From Maricaulis sp965228215 (lineage in GTDB: Bacteria; Pseudomonadota; Alphaproteobacteria; Caulobacterales; Maricaulaceae), in NCBI GenBank assembly GCA_965228215.1, contig OZ245800.1:1240001-1304000 (forward strand): 64,000 bases of DNA, written 5' to 3'. The position numbers and the translations under genes are program-made. This document shows, piece by piece, positions 17,036 to 25,838 of the stretch; positions within the stretch are counted from its first letter, which is position 1; every line of letters starts with the position of its first letter. The notes under the pieces are model-generated. The model made no database searches. It was not told where the DNA came from and worked only from the letters and a program-made list of their open reading frames with translations.

Positions 17036-17890
17036 TCAGGCCGCGTCGAGCCTGTCGCGATAGCGGCGGCTGCCGGGAATGGTGTCGCCATTGGCGAGCG
17101 TCAGCACGACATCGCCTTCGCCGGTCGGCCGGACCTCGGTAATGGCGGATCGATTGACCAGCCAGGATCGGTGCACACGCACCGCATCGACACCGGCATC
17201 AGCGAGTTGTTTCTCAAGCTCGGCCAGGGTCATCCGGGCCAGGTGCTTGCCCGTCTCGAGGCCAAGTTCGACATAATTGCCCGCGGCCTTGGCCGAGCGG
17301 AAACCGCTGGCCTCGACATGCATGGTCCGGCCGCCGCATTTCAGCGTCAGGCGATGCTCGTTGCGAGCGGCCCGCCGGGCGGCGATCGCCTCCAGCCGGT
17401 GCCATTCGATCGTCCGAAGCGAGGTTAGCGTCAGGAGCTGGAGCGTGTAGCTGAGCAGGTCCTTGCGGAATTCGTAGAGGAAGACTTCCAGTGGGCCCGG
17501 ATAGTCGAAGAAATGATAGTCCTCGCCGATCAGGGTCGGGTAGAGCGCCTCGCGCGTATAACCCATCGCTACGACGTGGATGATCGACCAGATGACGGCA
17601 GCGCCCATATGGATCGGCACATGGGTGCGCCAATTCCCGGCCTCCAGCGGAAACCGCCGCTCCAGCCGCAGCAAGCCGAAAAACAGGATGAGGATATAGA
17701 AGGCGCTGGTGCCTTCGCTCAGCCAGGGCCGCCAGGGATGGATGCTGCCGCCGTCGCGAGCCACTTCCATCAGGGTCGAGGTCGAATTGACGATGGAGAT
17801 CGCGATCGTCAGCGAGAAGACGGCGATGATGGCCGTCCGGGTGAGGCGGCGCTCGGCTTCCTGTTCGAGTTCGAGATCGCGAGTCGTCAT
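17036..17890 (-). CDS. Membrane-bound LytTR-domain transcriptional regulator
   Basis: A 284-residue protein. About four transmembrane segments fill residues 18-155 (TAIIAVFSLTIAIS, FYILILFFGLL, IHMGAAVIWSIIHVVA). A C-terminal LytTR DNA-binding domain occupies about 185-282, with the typical AAGNYVEL and the ending VHRSWLVNRSAI...GDTIPGSRRYRDRL. There is no receiver domain, so it is not a classical response regulator; the membrane part probably senses or anchors. The acyltransferase gene is divergent, 178 bp away, and is a plausible target. Confidence 0.85.
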   Translation of the reverse strand: MTTRDLELEQEAERRLTRTAIIAVFSLTIAISIVNSTSTLMEVARDGGSIHPWRPWLSEGTSAFYILILFFGLLRLERRFPLEAGNWRTHVPIHMGAAVIWSIIHVVAMGYTREALYPTLIGEDYHFFDYPGPLEVFLYEFRKDLLSYTLQLLTLTSLRTIEWHRLEAIAARRAARNEHRLTLKCGGRTMHVEASGFRSAKAAGNYVELGLETGKHLARMTLAELEKQLADAGVDAVRVHRSWLVNRSAITEVRPTGEGDVVLTLANGDTIPGSRRYRDRLDAA

Positions 17891-18068
17891 GGCGTGATCA
17901 TGCCCGAGCCTGTCATGGGCGCAAGCGGGCGAGTGGCCACTCGTCCCTCCAGGCCGCCGCTTGCCCCAGTGCTGCAGCCGCCTGTCCCGCGGGGCCTCGT
18001 CCCGACCCGAGCGCGTCGTCAGTTGGCCCTTGATTGATCAGGCTGGTCGTCAGCTAATGGAGTTGCCC

Positions 18069-19307
18069 ATGTCCGGTTCGACACAAAAGACGACACATCT
18101 GGAAAGCCCGAGCGCGGTATTCACGCGCCGCTATGATCTCGACTGGCTGCGGATCGGCGCGTTCGGCCTGCTGATTTTCTACCATATCGGCATGTTCTTT
18201 AACACGGAGGGCTGGCACGCGAAGAGCGGTCACGCGAATGACGTGATGGAACCGGTCATGTGGCTTTCCAGCCCTTGGCGCCTGCCCTTGCTCTTCTTCA
18301 TTTCCGGTGTCGCCATCCGTTTCCTGTCCGACAAGCTCGGTTCGATAAAATTCGCCGGCGACCGGGTCTGGCGCCTCTTCCCGGTCATCCTGTTCGGCAT
18401 GTATGTGATCGTCGCCCCGCAAACCTATGTCGAACTTCTGGGGGCAGGCGAGATCGAGGCTGGTTTCGGCGCCTTCTACCAGCGTTATGCCGGTGAATGG
18501 GGTGGCCCGTGGTCCGTCCATACACCGACCTGGAACCATCTCTGGTACGTCGTCTATCTCTTCGTCTACTCGCTGCTCCTGGCACCGCTCTTCCCGATCC
18601 TGCGCTGGCTCGCCGACAGCAGGCCCTTGCAGGCACTGGGCGGTCTGTTCGACCGTGCAGTCCTGGGGCCGGTCCTGCTCATCATCCTGCCGGCCCTGCC
18701 CTTCCTGGCGATCCGTTTCACCCTGGCACCGGAGTTTCCGACCACGCATGCCCTGTTCGATGACTGGGCCAATCACGCCAATTCGCTGAGCATCCTGCTG
18801 ATCGGGTATTTTTTCGCCAAGAACCAGCGCCTCTGGGCAGCCGTCGACCGCGCCCTGCCCTGGACCGCGACCTTCACCCTGGCCTCACTGGCCTTTCTCT
18901 TCACCAGTTACACAAACTGGGAAGTCGCTGCGCAGAACGAGGTCTGGGTCTGGCTGGCCCGTATCGACCGGATCCTCTTCGCCTGGACCATAATCCTCGC
19001 CCTGGCCGGCCTGGCACGGCGTTTCATGAACCAGGACGGACCGGTGCGCCGCTATCTCTCCGAGGCTGTCTTCCCCTACTACATACTGCACCAGACTATC
19101 ACGGTGACGGCCGGTTACTGGATCGGCCAGATGGGGCTGGGTGTGTGGACGGAATTCATCCTTCTGGTCGCCCTGACCTTCGGTGGCTGTGCGGTGGGTT
19201 TCGAAGTGATCAAGCGCATCGCACCACTGCGGCCGGTCATGGGTCTGAAACTGGTTCGCGGCGGCCCGTCCCGGCCTCGCGCGGAGGCCACGGCCAATTC
19301 GGCTTGA
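18069..19307 (+). CDS. Acyltransferase-3 family membrane protein (OpgC-like)
   Basis: A 412-residue polytopic membrane protein. It begins with the acyltransferase-3 pattern RRYDLDWLRIGAFGLLIFYH and has about ten further hydrophobic segments. The LLFFISGVAIRF and PYYILHQTITV motifs are typical of the family. Members transfer acyl or succinyl groups to periplasmic or surface glycans; the substrate cannot be predicted. ATG 18069 was preferred because GGAG lies 6 nt upstream. A second in-frame ATG is at 18057. It is divergent from the LytTR regulator. Confidence 0.8.
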   Translation: MSGSTQKTTHLESPSAVFTRRYDLDWLRIGAFGLLIFYHIGMFFNTEGWHAKSGHANDVMEPVMWLSSPWRLPLLFFISGVAIRFLSDKLGSIKFAGDRVWRLFPVILFGMYVIVAPQTYVELLGAGEIEAGFGAFYQRYAGEWGGPWSVHTPTWNHLWYVVYLFVYSLLLAPLFPILRWLADSRPLQALGGLFDRAVLGPVLLIILPALPFLAIRFTLAPEFPTTHALFDDWANHANSLSILLIGYFFAKNQRLWAAVDRALPWTATFTLASLAFLFTSYTNWEVAAQNEVWVWLARIDRILFAWTIILALAGLARRFMNQDGPVRRYLSEAVFPYYILHQTITVTAGYWIGQMGLGVWTEFILLVALTFGGCAVGFEVIKRIAPLRPVMGLKLVRGGPSRPRAEATANSA

Positions 19308-19379
19308 TTCCTGCGCCTCGAGGCAGACAATTGCGCCGGGTTCTCTTGCAGGGCCCGGCGCAGGATTTTGGGGGCGAGA

Positions 19380-20090
19380 TTGGATATCAGGATCAGTGAG
19401 GCGCATGACGCCGAAGCGCTGGGCGAAGCCCTGCGCCGGGATCGCCGGATCCAGATCCGCGATTTCCTGCAGCCGGACTCGGCCGAGGCGCTCGCGAACA
19501 TCGTCCAGGCCAACAAGGACTGGTTTCTCGCCTACAATGAAAACGGTCGTGGCGTGGAAGTGCCGCTTGCCGAGGTCCAGGCCGCGCCGCCCCAGACCCG
19601 GCAGCAATTATTCGCGCACATCAATGCGACGGCGGCCAGCCAGTTTCAGTACTGTTTTCTGCAATACGCCATCTCTGACGAGATCAATCGCGGCGCCAAT
19701 CCAGGCCATGCCCTGCATGCCGTGCATGAATTCTACAACGGGGCGGCCTGGCTCGACTTCATGCGCACGATGACCGGCGTCACCGAGATCACGCATGGCG
19801 ACACGCTGTGTTCGAACTATTCCGCCGGTCATTTCCTGACCGCGCATGATGACAAGCATGAACACCGTGACCGGGTTGCGGCCTATGTGCTGAGCCTGAC
19901 GCGCGAGTGGCAGCCGGACTGGGGTGGTCACCTGGCCTTCCTGGATGATGACGGCAATATCGAACAGGCCTTCATGCCGGCCTTCAACACGCTCAACATC
20001 TTCCTGGTGCCGCAGAACCACTCCGTGCAGCAGGTCGCGACCTTCGCCAGGGGCTCGCGCCTCTCGCTGACGGGTTGGGTCTACCGCTAG
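19380..20090 (+). CDS. 2-oxoglutarate/Fe(II)-dependent oxygenase, prolyl-hydroxylase-like
   Basis: About 236 residues with the double-stranded beta-helix iron site of prolyl-4-hydroxylase relatives. The HxD pair is in FLTAHDDKH, the distal His in VPQNHSVQQV, and the 2OG-binding Arg in RGSRLSLTGW. The fold and the ...TLNIFLVPQNH... ending recall the Ofd1/Tpa1 group, so a hydroxylase acting on a protein or small molecule is likely. Both candidate starts are TTG (19368 and 19380). The latter is used because a G-rich stretch precedes it. It ends 26 bp before a bidirectional terminator. Confidence 0.8.
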   Translation: MDIRISEAHDAEALGEALRRDRRIQIRDFLQPDSAEALANIVQANKDWFLAYNENGRGVEVPLAEVQAAPPQTRQQLFAHINATAASQFQYCFLQYAISDEINRGANPGHALHAVHEFYNGAAWLDFMRTMTGVTEITHGDTLCSNYSAGHFLTAHDDKHEHRDRVAAYVLSLTREWQPDWGGHLAFLDDDGNIEQAFMPAFNTLNIFLVPQNHSVQQVATFARGSRLSLTGWVYR

Positions 20091-20116
20091 GCCCGGCCCC
20101 CTGCTGACGGGCAAAG

Positions 20117-20149
20117 AAAAACCCCGCCGGCGCGAACCGGCGGGGTTTT
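20117..20149. terminator. Bidirectional intrinsic terminator between the oxygenase gene and fabI
   Basis: A 9-bp GC stem (20122-20130 with 20137-20145) with loop CGCGAA has TTTT on its right (20146-20149) and AAAAA on its left (20117-20121). It can therefore end both the plus-strand oxygenase transcript and the minus-strand fabI transcript. Confidence 0.85.
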
Positions 20150-20168
20150 CTGTGAGATCTGGCGAGAC

Positions 20169-20984
20169 CTAGTCGTCGTCGGTGGACGGCACGGCCACGG
20201 CGTGGAAACCGGCATCGACGTGCAGGGTCTCACCCGTGCAGGAATGTCCGAGATCGGAGAGCAGGTAGAGCGCAGCGCCGGCGACGCCTTCCATGCGCGT
20301 GTCTTCCTTCATCATCGACCATTCGCGACCGGTGCGCATCAGCGCCTTGCCGCCGGAAATGCCGGCCATGGCGAGCGTGCGCATCGGGCCTGCGGACAGC
20401 GCGTTGACGCGGATGCCCTGCGGGCCGAGATCGCGAGCCATGTAGCGCGTAGACGCTTCCAGCGCCGCCTTGGCGACACCCATGACATTGTAGGAGGGCA
20501 CGACACGTTCGGAGCCGAGATAGGTCAGCGTGACCATCGAGCCGCCATCATTCATCAGATGGCTGGCGCGCTTGCCGGCATCGACGAAGGAGAAGGCGGA
20601 GATTTCCATGGCACGACGCCAGCCTTCACGGGTGGTGTTCTCGGTGAAGGAGCCGACCAGCTCGTCCTTGCCGGCGAAGGCAATGGCGTGGACCAGGAAG
20701 TCCATCGAACCCCATTGGTCCTTGATGGTGTTGAAACAGGCGTCCATGGAGGCGTCGTCGGTGACGTCGGCCTGGACCATGGTCGGATTGCCCGGGAGGC
20801 TTTCCACCAGCGGACGCACCCGGCGTTCCAGGGCTTCATCCTGGTAGGAGAATGCCAGTTCGGCACCTTGTGCAGCCAATTGCTGGGCGATGCCCCAGGC
20901 AATGGAATTCTTGTTGGCCACGCCCATGACAAGCCCGCGCTTGCCCTTCATCAGTTCACCAGTCGGAAAAACGGTATCCGCCAT
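20169..20984 (-). CDS. fabI: Enoyl-[acyl-carrier-protein] reductase (NADH) FabI
   Basis: A 271-residue short-chain-dehydrogenase-type enzyme catalysing the last reduction of fatty acid elongation. The FabI cofactor motif is GVANKNSIAWGIA (about 21-33). The catalytic residues are Tyr155 and Tyr165 with Lys172 in SYNVMGVAKAA. The conserved RVNALSAGPMRT(L)A follows. AGAGGGGA lies upstream of the ATG. It is downstream of fabA-fabB on the same strand but separated from fabB by a Tat-exported protein gene. The C-terminus ends in Asp residues. Confidence 0.95.
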   Translation of the reverse strand: MADTVFPTGELMKGKRGLVMGVANKNSIAWGIAQQLAAQGAELAFSYQDEALERRVRPLVESLPGNPTMVQADVTDDASMDACFNTIKDQWGSMDFLVHAIAFAGKDELVGSFTENTTREGWRRAMEISAFSFVDAGKRASHLMNDGGSMVTLTYLGSERVVPSYNVMGVAKAALEASTRYMARDLGPQGIRVNALSAGPMRTLAMAGISGGKALMRTGREWSMMKEDTRMEGVAGAALYLLSDLGHSCTGETLHVDAGFHAVAVPSTDDD

Positions 20985-21011
20985 CGGAGTCCCCTCTTGG
21001 AGTTGTGTTCG

Positions 21012-21758
21012 TCACCCGTATAGCCGCAGAGCGTCAGGAACTGAAATGCGCGGTGCACGTAACACCCCGTCTTCCAGACTTTCGGCGGCCCGGATATCCA
21101 GATTGTAGATGTCGAAACCCGGCCGGGTCTGCGGGTCGAGGCCCAGGACCACGATGTCGAGCGTGTGTGCGGCCTGTTCGGCCACGAACCAGTGAATATT
21201 GTCCGCAGTCCCGGAAATGCTCGAGAGCTGGCCCGGTCCGGCTGTCATATCGATGCTCGGCCGGATGAGCAGGGCGTCCGGTTCAACGGCCAGCTTGTCG
21301 TACTGGCGCACATGGAATTGCCCTGACAGGGTCAGGTGGGCCGAGACCATGTTGTCATGCCCGTGCGGAACGATGGCGCGCCCCTGGCCGACCGCGAACA
21401 TCTTGGGATGAAAGCTCAGCCGCCGCCTCTGATCGTCCATCATGCGGACGGGAGCGGTCGCGACGCCGCGCTCGGCATATCCAGTGCGCGACGCCAGGGC
21501 CTCGAAATCCATGGCCGCCAGAAGATCGTCCAGATCGATCTCGGCCAAAACCTCGTTGATGGCATCACGCCAGGCCTGTTCGCTGAGCGAGGTCTCGCGC
21601 AGGGCGCTGGTAGGCCGGTCGAGATTGCCGGCGAGGTCTTGCAGATAGGAACCGGCCGACTGGCCGAATGCCCGGGCCGACAGACCGCCGCTGAGCAGGG
21701 CCGCCACGCTGCCGAGGCGGATCAGGAAAGCCCTGCGATCGCTGTTGTCGGTGTCCAA
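21012..21758 (-). CDS. Tat-exported cupin-like protein, unknown function
   Basis: A 248-residue protein. The TTG start has GGAGG 8 nt upstream. The N-terminus DRRAFLIRLGSVAALLSGGLSARAFG is a twin-arginine signal, so it is exported folded and may bind a cofactor. The C-terminal half resembles a cupin: VPHGHDNMVSAHLTLSGQFHVRQYDK supplies His residues that could bind metal, followed by alternating beta-strand patterns. The residue 40-90 region is helical. No specific family was recognised. It lies between fabB and fabI with short gaps (65 and 27 bp). Confidence 0.65.
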   Translation of the reverse strand: MDTDNSDRRAFLIRLGSVAALLSGGLSARAFGQSAGSYLQDLAGNLDRPTSALRETSLSEQAWRDAINEVLAEIDLDDLLAAMDFEALASRTGYAERGVATAPVRMMDDQRRRLSFHPKMFAVGQGRAIVPHGHDNMVSAHLTLSGQFHVRQYDKLAVEPDALLIRPSIDMTAGPGQLSSISGTADNIHWFVAEQAAHTLDIVVLGLDPQTRPGFDIYNLDIRAAESLEDGVLRAPRISVPDALRLYG

Positions 21759-21823
21759 GCTGTGCGCCTCCGCGTCCCCGGCAGCGGCATGAGAGCAGGC
21801 TGCCGGGGCAAGATTGCGGCGGA

Positions 21824-23038
21824 TCAGACTTTCGAGAAGACGACGGTGCCGTTGGTGCCGCCGAAACCGAAACTGTTGGACATGGCCGTCTTGATGTCGG
21901 CATCGCGCGTCTCGGTGACGATCGGCAGGTTCAACGCCGCGATGTCGGGATCCATGTCGAAGACATTGATCGACGGGGCGACGAAGCCGTTCTTCATCAT
22001 CAGGAGTGTGTAGATCGCCTCGTGCACGCCGGCGGCGCCCAGGGAGTGACCCGTCATCGACTTCGTGCCCGAGATCATCGGGGCCGCGTCGCCGAAGACT
22101 TCCTTGACCGCTTCCATCTCCTTGATGTCGCCGACCGGTGTCGCGGTGGCGTGCGGGTTGAGATAGTCGATGCCGCCATTGACGGTTTCCATGGCCAGTT
22201 TCATCGAGCGGACAGCGCCCTCGCCGGACGGGGCGACCATGTCGTAACCGTCTGAAGTGGCACCATAACCGGTTATTTCGGCATAGATCTGGGCACCGCG
22301 CGCCTTGGCACGCTCGTATTCTTCCAGGATCACCACGCCTGCACCGGCACCGCCGACAAAACCGTCACGGTCCTTGTCGAAGGCGCGCGAGGCCTGTTCC
22401 GGCGTGTCATTGTACTTGGTCGACATCGCGCCCATGGCGTCGAACAGGTTGGAGAGAGCCCAGTGGATCTCCTCGCAACCGCCCGCAAACATCACGTCCT
22501 GCTTGCCCCACTGGATCTGCTCGGCAGCGGCGCCGATGCAGTGCAGGGAGGTCGTGCAGGCCGAGGTGATGGAATAGTTCACGCCCAGGATTTTGAACGG
22601 CGTGGCCAGCGTGGCCGAGGCCGTCGAACTCATGGCTTTCGGCACGGCAAACGGACCGATGCGGCGCGGACCCTTTTCGCGCGTGACATCGGCAGCGCCG
22701 ACGATCGTGCCTGCGGACGGACCGCCCGACCCCATGATGATACCCGTGCGCTCATGCGAGATGTCGCCTTCCGGCAGGCCCGCATCAGCGATGGCTTCTT
22801 CCATCGCCATGTAGTTCCAGCCCGCGCCTTCCGACATGAAGCGGTAGACGCGCTTGTCGACATGCTCGGCCGGATTGACGGTCGGCTTGCCGCCCACCTG
22901 GCACTTGAAACCGTGCTCGGCGAAGCTTTCCATGCGGCCGATACCGCTTTTGCCGTCCTTCAGGGACTGGGTGACTTCGGCGGCGTTATTCCCGATGGGG
23001 GAAATCACGCCCAGACCGGTGATGACTACGCGGCGCAT
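21824..23038 (-). CDS. fabB: 3-oxoacyl-[acyl-carrier-protein] synthase I
   Basis: A 404-residue thiolase-fold condensing enzyme. The Cys-His-His active site is clear: Cys161 in TSACTTSLH, His296 in NPHATATP and His331 in MTGHSLGAAG, with Lys326. Its length and its pairing with fabA indicate the FabB (KAS I) type used for unsaturated fatty acid synthesis. fabA ends 14 bp upstream and GAGGAG precedes the ATG, so fabA-fabB is an operon. Confidence 0.95.
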   Translation of the reverse strand: MRRVVITGLGVISPIGNNAAEVTQSLKDGKSGIGRMESFAEHGFKCQVGGKPTVNPAEHVDKRVYRFMSEGAGWNYMAMEEAIADAGLPEGDISHERTGIIMGSGGPSAGTIVGAADVTREKGPRRIGPFAVPKAMSSTASATLATPFKILGVNYSITSACTTSLHCIGAAAEQIQWGKQDVMFAGGCEEIHWALSNLFDAMGAMSTKYNDTPEQASRAFDKDRDGFVGGAGAGVVILEEYERAKARGAQIYAEITGYGATSDGYDMVAPSGEGAVRSMKLAMETVNGGIDYLNPHATATPVGDIKEMEAVKEVFGDAAPMISGTKSMTGHSLGAAGVHEAIYTLLMMKNGFVAPSINVFDMDPDIAALNLPIVTETRDADIKTAMSNSFGFGGTNGTVVFSKV

Positions 23039-23052
23039 AGCAAACTCCTCGA

Positions 23053-23571
23053 TCAGGCCATTTCGCCGGGCTGGAACAGGCCCACGCGAAGATCCTTGGC
23101 GGTGTAGATGATCTTGCCATCCACTTCGACATGACCATCACCGATGGCCATGATCAGGCGGCGCTGGATGACGCGCTTGAGATGGATGACGTATTTGACG
23201 GTCTTGGCGTCCGGCGTGATCTGGCCGGTGAATTTCACCTCGCCGACCCCGAGGGCGCGGCCCAGGCCCGGATTGCCCTTCCAGCACAGGAAGAAACCGA
23301 CGAGCTGCCACATAGCGTCGAGGCCGAGACAGCCCGGCATCACCGGATCGCCCTTGAAGTGGCAGTCGAAGAACCAGAGGTCGGGATTGATGTCGAGTTC
23401 GGCCTCGATATAGCCCTTGCCGTGATCGCCGCCATCATCATCGATGTGGAGGATACGGTCCATCATCAGCATGGGCGGAGCCGGCAGTTTGGAGCGGCCT
23501 TCGCCCCACATCTTGCCGTTACTGGAATCGATCAGGTCTTGATAGCTGAAGGAGCTCTGTCGTTCGGTCAT
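23053..23571 (-). CDS. fabA: 3-hydroxydecanoyl-ACP dehydratase/isomerase
   Basis: A hot-dog-fold enzyme that dehydrates 3-hydroxydecanoyl-ACP and isomerises the trans-2 to the cis-3 double bond. That makes it the entry point of anaerobic unsaturated fatty acid synthesis. The catalytic His71 and Asp85 are in WFFDCHFKGDPVMPGCLGLD. ATG 23571 gives 172 residues starting MTERQSSFSYQDL, the usual FabA start. A GTG 27 nt upstream would add nine residues. No strong Shine-Dalgarno sequence is visible. It is first in the fabA-fabB operon. Confidence 0.95.
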   Translation of the reverse strand: MTERQSSFSYQDLIDSSNGKMWGEGRSKLPAPPMLMMDRILHIDDDGGDHGKGYIEAELDINPDLWFFDCHFKGDPVMPGCLGLDAMWQLVGFFLCWKGNPGLGRALGVGEVKFTGQITPDAKTVKYVIHLKRVIQRRLIMAIGDGHVEVDGKIIYTAKDLRVGLFQPGEMA

Positions 23572-23660
23572 GAAGTAGATCTGCTGCGCCGCGGACACCG
23601 ACGCAAGCGGTCAGGCCGGGCTGGTAATCCTTGCCCGGTCTCGTTTCAGGACCGGACGGG

Positions 23661-24239
23661 TCAGGGCAGAGCTATATCCCGCGCCACAGAGGCGCTCAAG
23701 GAGTCGTCACTATGCGGATCGTCCACTTCTGTAGTGGAAAGCTCGTCGGCATAGACGCCCCACAGGGTGTGGGTCTGGACCCAGCCGCGATAGCCCTGGC
23801 CCTCTACTCGGCACCAGCCCGCGCGGCAGCGTTCGAGCGACAGGACGACACCGGGCTCGGCGATAGCCTCGGTCGGGGCTTCCTCGTCCGCGCGGGCATG
23901 CAGCGGCGTGTCCTGGACGGTGTAGACCGAGCGGCGTCCCGAGAGGACGCGGCGATGCATCCAGGTGACCTCGCCTTCCGGGTCGCGCACACGGCGCCAG
24001 TCCGGCGTTTCCGCGATCACTTCCATCGGCAGTCCGGCACGCGTGTAGCGCCAGGCGACCGGGTGGGCCCGGCTGGGTCCGGAACGGCCATTGGCCACAT
24101 CGAATTTCAGGCTGACATAACGCGGCACCGCCTGGCCCGACGGCGTGGCAGGGACCTCATCCGTGTCCGCGGCCTGGGCATGGACACTCGCAGGCAGAAG
24201 CATGGCTGAGAGAACAAGCGGCAGGACGAGACGGCGCAT
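23661..24239 (-). CDS. Secreted bacterial SH3-domain protein
   Basis: A 192-residue protein with a signal peptide (MRRLVLPLVLSAMLLPASVHA, cleavage near residue 21). Two SH3-like modules follow: about 42-100 (YVSLKFDVANGRSGPS...VAWRYTRAGLPMEVIAE...WRRVRDPEGEVTWMH) and about 105-165. This two-module arrangement is common in alphaproteobacterial periplasmic SH3 proteins, which probably bind peptidoglycan or protein ligands. AGGAG precedes ATG 24239. It is upstream of fabA on the same strand, with an 89-bp gap. Confidence 0.8.
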   Translation of the reverse strand: MRRLVLPLVLSAMLLPASVHAQAADTDEVPATPSGQAVPRYVSLKFDVANGRSGPSRAHPVAWRYTRAGLPMEVIAETPDWRRVRDPEGEVTWMHRRVLSGRRSVYTVQDTPLHARADEEAPTEAIAEPGVVLSLERCRAGWCRVEGQGYRGWVQTHTLWGVYADELSTTEVDDPHSDDSLSASVARDIALP

Positions 24240-24331
24240 GGGATACTCCTTGGACCTATTCCCTCTGCCCAAACAGGGTGAACATGCCGTAAATTCCCGA
24301 TGCTTGGATGACTGAAGACGAGGAGTGAAGC

Positions 24332-24586
24332 ATGGCAAAAATTTCGCCCAACTGGGTGCTCGGCATCCCCCTGGGGCTTGGCCCCGGCGTGGCACTGGGC
24401 GTCTCGCTCGGCAATCCGGCGATCGGCATTTCGCTGGGCGTTTCGATGGCTGTTGCCTTCTCCTTTGTCTTCGCCAAACGCGCCACCTCACCGGATGGTG
24501 AGGATGCAAATGACGAAAAGCCTCCTATATCTTCTTCAGAAACGCCGGCAGACGGGTCCGGCGAGACATCGGGAGGGGATGAATGA
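24332..24586 (+). CDS. Small glycine-zipper membrane protein
   Basis: An 84-residue protein with GAGGAG just upstream of the ATG. Residues about 8-48 form one or two hydrophobic stretches with Gly at short intervals (LGIPLGLGPGVALGVSLG, then GISLGVSMAVAF). These are typical of glycine-zipper helices that pack tightly in membranes. The tail is hydrophilic, rich in Asp, Glu, Ser and Pro. The stop overlaps the next start by 4 bp, so it is translated together with the metallo-beta-lactamase lipoprotein. The function is unknown. Confidence 0.7.
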   Translation: MAKISPNWVLGIPLGLGPGVALGVSLGNPAIGISLGVSMAVAFSFVFAKRATSPDGEDANDEKPPISSSETPADGSGETSGGDE

Positions 24587-25512
24587 GTTTCCGATTGGCA
24601 ATCACGAGCGTGGCGGCAGCCCTGGCGGCCGCTTGTACGCCGACAGGTGGTGAAGCGCCGGCCGAGGATGAAAACCAGGCAGCGCCGGAGGAAGAGGCGG
24701 CGGCTCCGGGTATCGCTGTCGAAAGCACCGATCTCGGCGATGGCATCTACATGATGAGCACGGGGGTCGCGGGCAATCTCGCACTCCTGGTCGGAGAGGA
24801 TGGCGCCGTGATGGTCGATGACCAGCTGCCCAATACCGGATCCGTCATCGAAGGCGCTGTCGTGGAGTTGGCTGGCGAGGGTGCGCCGCGCTTCATCGTC
24901 AACACGCACTATCACGGCGACCATACCGGCGGTAACGCGCATTTCGCCGCCATGGGCTCGACGGTCGCCGCGCACCACAATATCCGATCCCGTCTCGAGA
25001 ATGACCCGCAGGACTGGGCCCAGTCCGGCACGCTGCCGATCCTGACGTTCGGTGATGACCTGACCTTCCACATGAATGGTCAGACGGTCGAGGTCAGCCA
25101 CGTGCCGACCGCGCATACCGACGGCGATGCCATCGTCCATTTCCGCCAGGCCGATATCATCCACATGGGCGATATCTTCTTCAACGGCATGTTCCCCTAT
25201 ATCGATCTCGATGCGGGCGGCACGGTCGACGGGTTCATCGCCGGTATGGAGCGCGGCGTCGAACTGGCCGGTGAGGAGACGCAGATCATCCCCGGTCACG
25301 GACCGGTGGCCACGCGGGACGACCTCCAGGCGGCCATCGACATGTTGCGCGAAGCCGCGTTCCGCGTCCGGACCCTCGTTGAGGGCGGTGCCGATCTCGA
25401 TGCCGTGATGGCGGCCGAGCCGCTGGCGGATTTCCACGATGACTGGAACTGGCGCTTCATCACCACCGAGCGCATGGTCACGACGCTCTACAATGACGCT
25501 GTCGCCGAGTAG
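24583..25512 (+). CDS. Metallo-beta-lactamase-fold lipoprotein hydrolase
   Basis: A 309-residue protein with an N-terminal lipoprotein signal (lipobox AAA then Cys18) and an acidic linker. The metallo-beta-lactamase fold follows: HYHGDHTGG carries the HxHxDH dinuclear metal motif, later ligands are in PTAHTDGDAIVHF and IIPGHGPV. Members of this periplasmic group are often called MBL-fold metallo-hydrolases, and some are true carbapenemase relatives; the substrate cannot be told here. It overlaps the small membrane protein gene (ATGA). Confidence 0.85.
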   Translation: MSFRLAITSVAAALAAACTPTGGEAPAEDENQAAPEEEAAAPGIAVESTDLGDGIYMMSTGVAGNLALLVGEDGAVMVDDQLPNTGSVIEGAVVELAGEGAPRFIVNTHYHGDHTGGNAHFAAMGSTVAAHHNIRSRLENDPQDWAQSGTLPILTFGDDLTFHMNGQTVEVSHVPTAHTDGDAIVHFRQADIIHMGDIFFNGMFPYIDLDAGGTVDGFIAGMERGVELAGEETQIIPGHGPVATRDDLQAAIDMLREAAFRVRTLVEGGADLDAVMAAEPLADFHDDWNWRFITTERMVTTLYNDAVAE

Positions 25513-25622
25513 CGCCGCCGCGTAACAGACCGGTCATGTCCTTGCCGCACATGTGAAAATCATGTGCGCTTCCTGACCAAGATTTAAAGCGGCAAACAGC
25601 TTGAAGCGAGGTGAGGGGTTCT

Positions 25623-25838
25623 ATGTTGGGGCGTATGACGACCCCGGAACTCCCTCCTTCCGATTATCGCCACCCTGCCCGCCGCCGAACTCTCGGGTTC
25701 GCGGCGGGCATCGGTGTGGGCCTTCTGCTCTGGCTGATCATCGGTCTCCTCACCCAGAACCTGCTCTTCGGCCTCGCCTTCGGCCTGCTTCCCGGCATCG
25801 CGATCGGGATCGGTTTGGCTGTGACGGAGCGGGATTAA
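25623..25838 (+). CDS. Small membrane protein with Gly-rich helices
   Basis: About 71 residues with two hydrophobic helices (FAAGIGVGLLLWLIIGLL and FGLAFGLLPGIAIGIGLAV), each with regularly spaced Gly, and a short charged tail. The start is uncertain: ATG 25623 has GAGGGG 4 nt upstream, while GTG 25611 and ATG 25635 are in frame. It resembles the product of the gene at 24332 in size and glycine spacing, though sequence identity is low. No family was recognised. Confidence 0.6.
   Translation: MLGRMTTPELPPSDYRHPARRRTLGFAAGIGVGLLLWLIIGLLTQNLLFGLAFGLLPGIAIGIGLAVTERD

Noticed and set aside
23572..23598. Nine-residue N-terminal extension of FabA from GTG 23598
   Set aside because: Starting at ATG 23571 gives exactly the family length of 172 residues and the conserved MTERQSSFSY start.
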